Shown here: positions 28,112 to 38,729 of the stretch, piece by piece
Layout: each line of letters opens with the position of its first letter
Position numbering within the stretch: the first letter of the stretch is position 1
Assembly: GCF_021155765.1 (NCBI RefSeq)
Contig: NC_060110.1
Span: 7,315,501 to 7,379,500 of the forward strand
DNA: 64,000 nucleotides
Source: Diprion similis
Taxonomy: Eukaryota > Arthropoda > Insecta > Hymenoptera > Diprionidae
Direction: 5' to 3'
The notes under the pieces: generated by a model
What the model saw: only the letters and a program-made list of their open reading frames with translations
The model's database searches: none
What the model was told of the DNA's origin: nothing
Position numbers and translations under genes: made by a program

Positions 28112-30777
28112 TCAAAAATCCAAAGGGGTTAGCCTTAGTTTTTTCTCGATTTTTGGGGCTGAAAATTTCGCGTCTTCGAATCGGTTGGTATGACCCTTCC
28201 TAGAGTAATTCGACCACCAGGAACTCGAAAAACACATGCAAAATAGCGTAGGACCAACAGCAGAGAAATGACGACGAAAATCTGCAGTTTTTCGGCTGTA
28301 ACTTTCCAGGCGCTGCTCGCAGGGTATTGGGACTGCGCTCAATCGATTTCTCTCGCAAAATTACGTCGGAATAGTGCCTGAAGAAATTATTTGCAGCCTT
28401 TCTCGAAATCGTCGAAATTTTCGTCAAAAATCCAAAGGGGTTAGCCTTAGTTTTTTCTCGATTTTTGGGGCTGAAAATTTCGCGTCTTCGAATCGGTTGG
28501 TATGACCCTTCCTAGAGTAATTCGACCACCAGGAACTCGAAAAACACATGCAAAATAGCGTAGGACCAACAGCAGAGAAATGACGACGAAAATCTGCAGT
28601 TTTTCGGCTGTAACTTTCCAGGCGCTGCTCGCAGGGTATTGGGACTGCGCTCAATCGATTTCTCTCGCAAAATTACGTCGGAATAGTGCCTTAAGAAATG
28701 AATTGCAGCCTTTTTCGAAATCGTCGAAATTTTCGTCAAAAATCCAAAGGGGTTAGCCTTAGTTTTTTCTCGATTTTTGGGGCTGAAAATTTCGCGTCTT
28801 CGAATCGGTTGGTATGACCCTTCCTAGAGTAATTCGACCACCAGGAACTCGAAAAACACATGCAAAATAGCGTAGGACCAACAGCAGAGAAATGACGACG
28901 AAAATCTGCAGTTTTTCGGCTGTAACTTTCCAGGCGCTGCTCGCAGGGTATTGGGACTGCGCTCAATCGATTTCTCTCGCAAAATTACGTCGGAATAGTG
29001 CCTCAAGAAATGAATTGCAGCCTTTTTCGAAATCGTCGAAATTTTCGTCAAAAATCCAAAGGGGTTAGCCTTAGTTTTTTCTCGATTTTTGGGGCTGAAA
29101 ATTTCGCGTCTTCGAATCGGTTGGTATGACCCTTCCTAGAGTAATTCGACCACCAGGAACTCGAAAAACACATGCAAAATAGCGTAGGACCAACAGCAGA
29201 GAAATGACGACGAAAATCTGCAGTTTTTCGGCTGTAACTTTCCAGGCGCTGCTCGCAGGGTATTGGGACTGCGCTCAATCGATTTCTCTCGCAAAATTAC
29301 GTCGGAATAGTGCCTCAAGAAATGAATTGCAGCCTTTTTCGAAATCGTCGAAATTTTCGTCAAAAATCCAAAGGGGTTAGCCTTAGTTTTTTCTCGATTT
29401 TTGGGGCTGAAAATTTCGCGTCTTCGAATCGGTTGGTATGACCCTTCCTAGAGTAATTCGACCACCAGGAACTCGAAAAACACATGCAAAATAGCGTAGG
29501 ACCAACAGCAGAGAAATGACGACGAAAATCTGCAGTTTTTCGGCTGTAACTTTCCAGGCGCTGCTCGCAGGGTATTGGGACTGCGCTCAATCGATTTCTC
29601 TCGCAAAATTACGTCGGAATAGTGCCTTCAGAAATGAATTGCAGCCTTTTTCGAAATCGTCGAAATTTTCGTCAAAAATCCAAAGGGGTTAGCCTTAGTT
29701 TTTTCTCGATTTTTGGGGCTGAAAATTTCGCGTCTTCGAATCGGTTGGTATGACCCTCCCTAGAGTAATTCGACCACCAGGAACTCAAAAAACACATGCA
29801 AAATAGCGTAGGACCAACAGCAGAGAAATGACGACGAAAATCTGCAGTTTTTCGGCTGTAACTTTCCAGGCGCTGCTCGCAGGGTATTGGGACTGCGCTT
29901 AATCGATTTCTCTCGCAAAATTACGTCGGAATAGTGCCTGAAGAAATTAATTGCAGCCTTTTTCGAAATCGTCGAAATTTTCAACAAAAATCCAAAGGGG
30001 TTAGCCTTAGTTTTTTCTCGATTTCCGGAGCTGTAAATTTTCCGTCTCTGAATTGATTAGTATGACCCTTCTCAGGGTAATTCGACCACCAGGAATTCAG
30101 AAAACACGTGAAAAAGAGCGTAGGACCAACAGCAGAGAAATGACGATGAAATTCTGCAGTTTGTTGGCTGTAACTTTTCAGGCGCTGCTCGCAGCGTATT
30201 GGGACTGCGCTTTATCGATTTCACACGCAAAATTACGTCGGAATAGTGCCCTGAGGAATCATTTGCAGCCCGTTTCAAAATCGTCGAAATTTCCGACAAA
30301 AAACCAAAGGGGTTAGCCCTAGTTTTTTCTCGATTTTCGGAGGCGAAAATTTTGGGTCCCCGAATCGATTAGTGTGACCCTTTCCAGGGTTATCCGACCA
30401 CTAGGAACTCAGACAACACATGAAAAAGAGCGTCGGACCAACAGCAGAGAAATGACGATGAAATTCTTCAGTTTTTCGGCTGTAACTTTCCAGGCGCTGC
30501 CCGCAGCGTATTGGGACTGCGCTCAATCGATTTCTCTCGCAAAATGACTTCGGAATAGTGCCCGGAGGAATTATTTGCAGCCTGTTCCAAAATCGTCGAA
30601 ATTTTCGACAAAAATCCAAAGGGGTTAGCCTTAGTTTTCTGCTTATTTTCGGAGCTGAAAATTTCTTGTCTCGGAATCGATTTGTATGACCATCTCCATA
30701 GTAATTTGACCCCCAGGAACTCAGAAGACACATTAAAAAGAGCGTAAGACCAGCAGCAGAGAAATGACGACGAGAAT

Positions 30778-31540
30778 CATGAGCTTGTCGGCTGTCACTT
30801 TACATGTGTTGCTCGCAGCGTACCTTGACTGCATTCAATCGATTCTTCCCGCAAAATCACGTTGGAATAGTGCCCGAAAGAACCAATAGTAAAAGTTTTC
30901 TAAGTTTTCGGAATTTTCACCATAAACCAAAGGGGTTAGGCTGACTTTCTCTTGCGAGAAAATTTTTTTTTTTCACAGAATCGATTCGCATGATCCTTTT
31001 TTGACTCACCAGACCGCCAGGGACTCAGAAAACGCCGCAAATAGTGCGTACGATCATCTGCAGAGATATTACGATCAAAAGCCCAGCAGCAGCAAAATAA
31101 CAATTCGAAGCGTTTCGTTCTCCGCTCGTGACTTTTTACCCCATGATCGCAGCGTATTGGGACTGCTTTGATTCGATTTCTTCCGCAAAATTACGTCGAA
31201 ATAGCGCAGAAAAGAATCGCTTGTAGCATTCCTCAAAATTTTTCAAATTCTCCCCATAATACCAAGGTGTCAGCCTTACTTTTTTTCAGGCCGAAAAATC
31301 TTTTGTCCTACAATCGATTTATATCAGCCTTTCTTGACGCATTGGACTCCAAGGAACCCAAAAAACACAGCAAAAGCAGGGTAGGACCAACAACAGAGAA
31401 ATGACGTCGCAAAGACCAGCAGCAGAAGAATGACCCAACGGGGTGTTCCGTTCCTCGGCTGTAACTTCCGTTTCCACGTAACCATAATAACTGAAAATCA
31501 TAATTCGGAAAACACCTACCTCGCGACAAGCCGGCAATAT
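30778..31540. repeat. Decayed right edge of the satellite
   Basis: Divergence rises from about 30020 onward. From 30778 the monomers carry indels and are only partly recognisable, for example TGCTCGCAGCGTACCTTGACTGC near 30810, GCAGCGTATTGGGACTGC near 31150 and AATGACGTCGCAAAGACC near 31401. The order of words still follows the monomer. After about 31540 the similarity ends. Confidence 0.75.
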
Positions 31541-33382
31541 GTGGGTACCTTGTTGCTTAGTCCTATACAGGCACTCGTCAGACTTGTTTAAATAGTTCAG
31601 GTCAATTTACAATAATAATAGAAATGGGAAGGGTCATCATTCAAAATAAATAATCATATGAATGACGTAAGTGGTAAAATATAACTTATATTTATGGATA
31701 TGAATTGCAACAAATGCATATCGTATAAAAACCCAAAAATGTACAATGAAGTTTACAAATTGTTCGAATCGATATACGAGGCTCACGTAAACGAACAAAT
31801 CTATATTTAACTGCAGTGGAACTGCAGAACTAGCTAAATCCGAGCGTTTACGTGGTCTATCAAAATATGTAATGAATTAATATTAAATCTTACATCTAAT
31901 TAGTACTAAGAACATCCATTCTGAACGATAATTATTTCTAGGTGGTCGTTATAATTTATACTCGTATCTTTTTTCTTAGAATAATGTCAATCAAATGTTA
32001 ACATCACATAGAACTATACTAACTGGTCCGTGGAGGGATGCGCTGTCTATTTTTCCAATTGGGCGTATTTTAGTCGAGATCAAGTCGTAAGAATCTCTCT
32101 TATTAAGCGCGGGAGTGCCTCCACGATCAGTCGATAAAGATCTATAGATGAATGGGCACATAGACTTCCAGCTAAATCCCAACACTATTGAGTGGTTTAT
32201 GTTAAAATCTAAAAATTAAAAAAAAAAAACAATTATATACGGTCTAGATGGGGTAGTGAAGCTTGCCATCAATTGTTGTGCTACCTCTCTATGTCAATAA
32301 AGTAGTTCTGACAATTTGGTAATTTTAATGGTTTGAAGAATGTTGGAGAAGAAACTGCTCGAATTGACTTATCTTTGATAACGGTGGCGAGACTGAGAGC
32401 CGTCGGATCGTGTTGGTCAGCGTCAATGTTTTACTAGAGCATAGCCTCACCTCGCTATAGTACGAGTTGTTGAAAACGCAGGGTTGAACTTGTTCAAACT
32501 CAGCCGCTCAGTCTTTGCGAATTTTCAATTTATGTTGTTGTGCCAAAAGTTATCGTTCGAAATATTCAAATGTTTCACTTGCGATTGATCCATATAAATT
32601 GATTGAATTATTATTATACCAGGAAAAGTTATTAACTAGAATTGATGATTAATTTAGTTATGATTACGGTTACTTGAGACTACCTGATATATTCCGATCA
32701 CTACTATTGCTTCTAAGGGTTAATACGGCTTGACGTCCACGCACCTCGCGACTTGACAGACGAAAGACATGGCTTCTTGGGCCTGATGGTCCAAGAGCCC
32801 TCGGTTGCAACTAAATTGCAGCGGTAATTAGCCAATGAGGTGTGAAGGTGACCTCTTGGTTCCCAAGTGCATTCGGTCAGCATTACTCCGACTGCCTCGA
32901 TGGTGTTCCGACAATTCTCAATCTCGTCATTCACATAGACGAAATATTGACAAAAGATATGTTAATGTAAATCTCACATAGACATCCATTCTGTATTCTA
33001 ATTAATCTGTTCCAATTTAGTATTTGTAATGTAAGTGGTTTAGCCTAATTATTGATGAACAATTACCATGCAAAAAGAGAGAGATTTCTGAGTTGAGCTC
33101 CTTGATGTCTTGGTTCAATGTTTCTTCGCTCAGTTCTTAGTACCAGTTAAACTGATACAAAGTTAAATCTAATACTGGAGTCTGTACGTGACTTCTTTTA
33201 GGAGGGGTGGAAATATTTGCCAAACGAATATGAGATTCAGGGTCATTTATCACGCTGTCTGACATGGTCCAAAAAATCTCGAGCACTCTCGAGTGGGCTA
33301 AAAGTATACCATTTGGTTAAAATTTAATTTTGGAGAAGAATTTGAAAAAGGTTCGTCGAGGCGATACGTTGGAGCGTAACAC
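31541..33382. other. Intergenic DNA, nothing recognised
   Basis: AT-rich sequence with a poly-A tract near 32220. A minus-strand frame at 32713-32934 is open for 73 codons but matches no family I know, has no supporting splice sites and is not repeated elsewhere in the window, so it is not called a gene. Confidence 0.5.
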
Positions 33383-33545
33383 ATCACTCGCAGCGTATTG
33401 GGACTGCGTTCAATCAATTTCGCTCGCAAAATTCGTCGGAATAGCGCATGAAAGAATTGTTCGCAGCATTTTTCAATTCCCTTGAAATTTTCAGGAAAAA
33501 TCCAAAGGGGTTAGCCTTACTTTTTTTTGGGTCATAAGATTTTTA
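33383..33545. repeat. Detached satellite monomer fragment
   Basis: About half a monomer, in the same orientation as the array, with the words CAGCGTATTGGGACTGCG, TTTCGCTCGCAAAATTCG and AATCCAAAGGGGTTAGCC in the correct order. It lies about 1.8 kb beyond the decayed right edge. It may be a remnant of a once longer array or a separate insertion. Confidence 0.85.
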
Positions 33546-34357
33546 TCCTAACTCCTTTGGAGTTTTAGTGAAAATTTCGGCATTTGTGACAGGCACAGAG
33601 TTTAACAATTAAAGATTATTTCTCGAACTTCGAACTTCAAAATGAAGATTGAACTAGTATGATTCAACCGCATAATCTTCGGTTATTTATGAATCTTCAT
33701 ATCTATAGCAGCTATTCAAAGTTGGCTCGCAAATCGAGCACGAAATGGTCCAGACTAATCACCCTCGAAGAAATCGAAATATCGCGAGGCATAATTTCTT
33801 ACTCATTTCGTTCTTCGCGACACTCAAGCAGTCACGAACCTTTCGAAGGATCTAAATTCCCCCGATTTTTCCCCTGACGCTGCTGGATTGAGGCGAAAGC
33901 ATTTCTACTTTTGCATTGACTTTTTACCAAATTGCAAAACCATGTTGTCATATTCATATACATTTGATGCCGGGTAAAAATTCTGCACAGATTCAATGAG
34001 TCAAAATTTAACAGCCTCAATCCGGCTAGAAGGTCCCTAAAAACGCAGCATCGACCGACCAGTGATTCTTGCGGGCTCTTAGCGCTCCTACTACGCCGGC
34101 GCGTGGTGGAATTTCCGATCCCTCGATCCTCTGCGTACAGAATTTCGATCGGCCTTCGAAGGTGATATTTTTCTCTGCAAACATCTCTGTATTACTCGGA
34201 TGGAGACTATTCTAAAAAGTTCTTCAATTTTTGAATTTCTATTCCTTATATGCGTTATATGATATTTTTTCGGAAAATCTGCTCCGAGCGAAGATTTTTT
34301 TTTCACACTCACCTTAATTTTTTTGAAGCAAAAATTTCATTATGTTCCTATATGGAG
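33546..34357. other. Intergenic DNA or upstream region of the plus-strand gene
   Basis: No clear coding exon is seen. A GC-rich patch near 34085-34160 could belong to a promoter or an early exon of the plus-strand gene that follows, but neither splice sites nor a conserved frame can be assigned. Confidence 0.35.
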
Positions 34358-34845
34358 AACTTACTGTACGTGTTCCGACGTCGCTAACGTGGATCAGCTT
34401 CTTCAACGAAAGGTACGTATTACATATTTTCGGCAACTGTGGCTACTCTAAAAAACATGAACCCTCCTGCATGCTGATAATGTTTTGCAATGAATTTGAT
34501 TAACCGATTTTGGGTATCAATGACGTTCTCCTGTAGGTTGGAGACTTGCTGTTTTCACCGGCATTAGAGCCGCCCAGGTCACCGGTTTACCTGGTAAAGA
34601 AGGTGTGCGACAGAAAAGTGTGCAAACAAATCAAGGCCCGAATTTGCAAGAAATCGACGTACGGAGCGTCCGCATCGCCAGCTAATTTACCTGCGAAAAA
34701 ACGCAAGACGCGAGCCTGCGTGGGTGATAAAAAGAGTGCGTCATCGGATAAGAAGAAAGTCTATTTGCCTTCCAGGCCCTTCGTAATCGTAAAGGAACGG
34801 AATAACGCGCAACATTCGAAAGTGAACTACTTCGACGTAATATAA
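34358..34845 (+). CDS. Unrecognised basic protein, last exons of a plus-strand gene
   Basis: The final exon is 34537-34845. A good acceptor (TTCTCCTGTAG ending at 34536) precedes an open frame of 102 codons ending in TAA. A donor AAAG|GTACGT after 34412 can join in the same frame; the short exon before it may start at 34358 after an AG, but this is uncertain. The encoded tail is strongly basic and lysine-rich, with paired cysteines near VCDRKVCKQIKARICKK and a cluster PAKKRKTR that could serve as a nuclear localisation signal. I do not recognise the family and cannot find the start of the gene. Its 3' end faces the FASTKD gene, 218 bp away. Confidence 0.5.
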
Positions 34846-34856
34846 CGATTATGTTG

Positions 34857-34862
34857 TTTATT
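34857..34862 (-). terminator. Poly(A) signal candidate for FASTKD paralogue B
   Basis: AATAAA on the minus strand, about 200 nt past the stop at 35063. If used, the FASTKD transcript would end only a few bases beyond the coding end of the opposing plus-strand gene. Confidence 0.4.
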
Positions 34863-34997
34863 TTCATTTCTCACGACCGGAGTTCATCAAGTGTATGTGA
34901 TAGATTTTTACAGTTCTTTGCATGACTTCAAATGGCGGCGTTACGCCCCCGGGAAAAATTCTGAACGCCGAAAAGTGTTTCCGAGAAGACGGAAGGC

Positions 34998-35027
34998 AAT
35001 AAAATCAGAAAAAAATGACCCAATAAA
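34998..35027 (+). terminator. Two poly(A) signals for the plus-strand gene
   Basis: AATAAA occurs at 34998-35003 and again at 35022-35027, 150-180 nt after the stop codon of the plus-strand exon. Use of these sites would give converging transcripts that overlap the FASTKD 3' UTR. Confidence 0.45.
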
Positions 35028-35062
35028 ATTCGTACAGATACTGATGACGATGAGTGTTTAGA

Positions 35063-38000
35063 TCAGCGGAAAACCTTGCACTGTAGGTATTTGAATTTCT
35101 GTTCGTCATTCTTGAGGAGGATCCAGTCCTGCCAATGTATCTGTAAAACAATGCCGAAGAAACGGGTCAACGAATTAGTACTATTATGAGAATATCGATC
35201 TGCAGTATAGACACGTACCAAAACAGGATCGTAGCCGATATGTTCAAGCTGCCTAAACTTAGCGCGGAAATGTCCTAGTACACGGTTCGTATTTTTCGCA
35301 ACCGCATTTCGGGTGCCTATCACTACAGCTAGCCATTTGGTACCGTATACGTCAATTCGCGGAGCCCGTTTAACCGTTCCAAGAGGTATTCCGGAGAGCA
35401 TGGAGCTGATAGGAATAGGACGCTTCATTGCATCCAGGCAAACGATTATATCGGGGTGGCAGTATTGCGGCAGTACGTGATCGACGTGTAACATTTCCTT
35501 TGAACCGAGGTATTCCTTGAAACAGATGAATACAAGATCCATTTTAGGCCAATTGCAAACAAGAAAAATTTGAGAACTGATCGTCCAGTCATTTGAGGTT
35601 TTCTGTTCGAAATAAATCGGAGCTTCAATTTTTTTTTTGATAGTTTCATTCTGACGTTCTGATAAACAGATTAAAAATCGAGACCGAGATCGCGTTAGCG
35701 TTTATGAATGTAGAAGTGATCTTGACTTTGTAGTTTAAGATTTCCACGATCCTTCTTACATACAGAATATTTGTTTTTTTTTAGTTTATGAATATTCAAG
35801 GTCAAAGGTCAACAAGTTTGGTTTTTCGCAAATATCTCGCTTCGCAGACCAATCTAGGTGGTTATTAAAATTGGGACTGAGAAAATTTCGCACCAAACAA
35901 GTCCCCTTCGCTTATTACGCATAATGGACTATTTACGGAATATAGCTCGAAGCAAATCTATGACCATCGTAGTATCCGTTTTCGCACTACTTTCGAGGTA
36001 GTTTAGCGAAAATCTCGGTTCCTATGGCTCGACGACCAATCGAGGATCAGATCGAAATTAAAGATTAGTAAATTTCACACAAGAAAGATCATGTTCATTT
36101 TTCACGTCCAGTGGACTATTTACGGGATATAGAGCGACGAATGTCCGTAAAACGTGCGTAATATCAGTTTCCGTACCACCTTCGAGATAGGACAACAGGT
36201 ACGTTTTTCTTTGTTATTGATCAATTATTTTCATTACTTATTATTTATTAATTATTATTACTTATTTTTTCTGCCGTCACAGCGGGCTTCCCCCTCAATA
36301 TGGATTAAGTCTACTGGGAAAACCATATAAAAAAAAAACGCGCTTTGTATCTTACCTGAAAAGTGGTGCGGAAACTGATACTACGAACGTTCTACGGACA
36401 TTCGTCGCTCTATATCCTGTAGATGGCTTACTGTACGTGAAAAATGAACAGGATGTTTCCTGTGTGAAATTTCATAATCTCTAATTTCGATCTAATCCTC
36501 GATTGGTCTCCGAGTCATAGGAAGCGAGATATTTGCAAAAATCCGAACTTGTTGACCTTTGACCTTAAATATTTATGAACGCTAACGCGATCTCGTTCTC
36601 AATTTTCAATCTGTTTTTTGGAACGTCAAAATGAAGCTAGCAAAAAAAATTAAAGCTGTGATCTATTTTCAACAGAAGCTATATTTATGACTAGAATGAC
36701 TGGACTATAAGTAGAGTGAAGCATGTACCTCGCAGACCCTTATCACATCTAACTTGAGGTAATCGGTAAAGGTGCGTTGCAGATCCTTAGATTTCGGCAA
36801 AGAGTCCGTCATTATCTGAAAAAATCGAAAACTTTGTACATCAAATTTGGGAACCGAAAAATTATTTCAAGTTCTAGCTTCTGCGGGCTTTTACCATGGC
36901 GAGGTTTTTCCGCAAATATGTGTCGAGTCTCGGGCCGCTATAGTCTGGCATTTCAGTCTCGACATTCAAATCTAAAGCAAATATTTCCCGACATTTGTTC
37001 ACGTCCAAAGCGTACGCTTTTTCGATATTCTCAGGATTCAGCACTCTGGCTATTAATTTTTTTGGCCGTTTGTTGAGTAAGCTAAGACTATGCAGGCACT
37101 TTGCAAGGCAGTCCGGGTACCTGTATAAAAGTTCTCAATCAGAAATTGGCGATTTTCTTTTTTGTCAAAGAGCGCATGAATCGAATACACACAGCTTTAT
37201 TTCAAAGTTGCGTTTAGAGTTGTTCAGTTCGTCTATCACCGCATTAAGGATGTCAGGTTGCCTATTGGGAACATAATGAAATGAGGACAGAGCAAAGACT
37301 AACGAATTTATATCCTTCATCCGGACCTTGGATATTTCTCGATAGAATCTGAAAAAAAAAATTACAGGTGTAGTTAGGCAATAAACTGACGTCATTACCA
37401 GATAATTATTGCGCTCACCTCACTGTGGCAGCATTCAACAATTCTGCATGAAATAAGCTTTTAGCTGCAGCAGCCAAAACAACGTGAGACAAGCAGGTCA
37501 TTGAGAGTCGCGGTATCTGTGGTACCGTGCACTCCAATAATTGGCAGAGGTGCCACAGGTCATTGTGGTGGATGCTAAGTCTGGAGATCACACGAAATCA
37601 GACTAGAATCATTTTATTGGACATGACACTTCTCGAATTTACCTGGCTTTCAAGCTCAGAAACTTACTTCATTCGTCGTAAAAGTTCATTGAAAATGTAC
37701 CCACCGACTGATTTTGAGTATAGCAGCCAAACTGATGTCCTCAATGACGTTAACTTTTTCCGTCGTTCTCCTAATCATGGTCGTGAGCAGCATACGATCC
37801 CTAATCGGAGTGCGGGTTTTGAAGAATCCAAGTGCAATGATGGCTATTTCGTCAACATCCAAATCGTCCACCAGCAATTTGAGCCTGACTTGAATTTCCT
37901 TGAAGTTAACAAGCCTGCTGCGAGCTATGCCAACGTAGAACAAAAGCTGTACTAAATTGGATTGCGAAAGATCCGATACATTGTTACCTAGGTTGATCAT

Positions 38001-38729
38001 AGCATGTTTTACGAAATCTGACTTTTGTAGCAATCTGAGCCTGTACCAGTGATCACAGAACAGAAGGATCTGTGAACGAGACCACTTTTCGGCTCGTACT
38101 CTGCACTCCTGATCAAGGATTTTGTAGAGATGTAAAAAGTTGGACTCCCAATTGATGCATTCTATGAACCAAAGCATGAGCGAGCGGAGGACATGGCTGA
38201 GCTGTTCGTCGCTCAATATGTTGCAGTTTGTCGCCAGTGTCAGCAGGATGAGCTGATACTTATGTGTGTAGATGTTCTCGTTCTTCTGACAGGCGTAGTG
38301 AGATATCTTCCTAAAGCTTTCGACGACCTTTGCGACATTTTCGAGCCTCCAGTTAGTCCGTGTTAACTTGTCCACCTCCTCCTCAGATATTAACTCATTT
38401 TCTAATACCTTGGGTGGATAGACGACGGTCGCTTTGTAAGATTGTCTCTGCTCTAGAATACGGTGCGCATAACTGCTTTCAACGCTGTCCCATCTGGTCT
38501 GCGGGATGTCTGTGTCACTGTCGTTTCCTTCTGGATACTCGAAGAATTTTCTGATCGACTCATCGTTGGCTTTCTTCCAGGCGCTGTAGAACTGCACCTG
38601 GGACATATTGCACCTGATTGTACATGCTGCTAGAATCTGTGGGCTTTTGAGATCCCTAGCTGAGTCCAACCTAACCCCAAACTGTCGCAGGATTTTTACT
38701 CCGCGATGCGATAAAATGAATTTGTACAT
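35063..38729 (-). CDS. FAST kinase domain-containing protein with RAP domain, complete (paralogue B)
   Basis: Five exons join in frame on the minus strand: 37705-38729, 37419-37580, 37193-37348, 36895-37120 and 35063-35515. All borders are GT/AG and the phases agree, giving about 673 residues, a usual FASTKD length. The start is the ATG at 38729, followed by a basic hydrophobic stretch (MYKFILSHRGVKILRQF) that fits mitochondrial import. Residues about 340-520 look like the two FAST_1/FAST_2 regions, including YPDCLAKCLHSLSLLNKRP. Residues about 590-670 form a RAP domain, with GTKWLAV, GHFRAKFRQLEHIGYD and a closing IHWQDWILL then KYLQCKV. Such proteins bind and process mitochondrial transcripts. 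I cannot say which FASTKD number is the orthologue; FASTKD5-like is a guess. The last intron (1379 bp) is mostly a foldback element. Confidence 0.85.
35580..36709. mobile_element. Foldback (long inverted repeat) element in the FASTKD last intron
   Basis: The ends are inverted copies: GTCCAGTCATT near 35583 faces AATGACTGGAC ending near 36705. The arms continue inward with GAGATCGCGTTAGCG-type sequence (about 35690 and 36580), GGTCAAAGGTCAACAAG (about 35800 and 36560) and a block around GGATATAGAGCGACGAATGTCCGT (about 36140 and 36400). The left arm carries two extra pieces, one of which (about 35850-36020) is a second diverged copy of arm sequence. The centre near 36200-36330 is AT-rich. No transposase frame is present, so it is non-autonomous. 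No target-site duplication can be defined. Confidence 0.8.

Larger units (their letters stand above)
4801..30777. repeat. Satellite array, 312-bp monomer, about 83 head-to-tail copies
   Basis: A single unit repeats with an exact 312-bp step. The CTGCAG word found in almost every monomer is at 4882, 5194 and so on to 29842 and 30154. The homologous positions at 30466 (CTTCAG) and 30778 (CATGAG) are still in phase. So 83 successive periods show no net insertion or deletion. Most copies differ by a few substitutions at recurrent sites: a C or G before TGAAAATTTC, a G or A in AACTCRAAAAAC, ATTAATTGC or ATGAATTGC, CCACCAGG or CCACCGGG, and CCTTAAG or CCTCAAG. Two overlapping minus-strand frames of 75-77 codons are open in most monomers, but they follow from homogenisation and show no protein family. 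Inferred to be non-coding satellite DNA. Confidence 0.97.

Noticed and set aside
5024-29987. About 150 minus-strand frames of 75-77 codons in the array as a tandem gene family
   Set aside because: They exist in two overlapping frames of the same repeat, show no domain, and keep their length only because the 312-bp unit is homogenised. A satellite explains them without coding function.
4801-30777. CRISPR array
   Set aside because: Units are 312 bp with no short repeat-spacer pattern, no cas genes, and the setting is an intron-bearing eukaryotic genome.
32713-32934. 73-codon minus-strand frame in the spacer
   Set aside because: No family, no paralogue in the window and no splice sites that extend it.
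37527-37955. Plus-strand frame of 142 codons inside the FASTKD gene
   Set aside because: Antisense to FASTKD exons A and B; the minus-strand frame joins properly spliced exons with family motifs.
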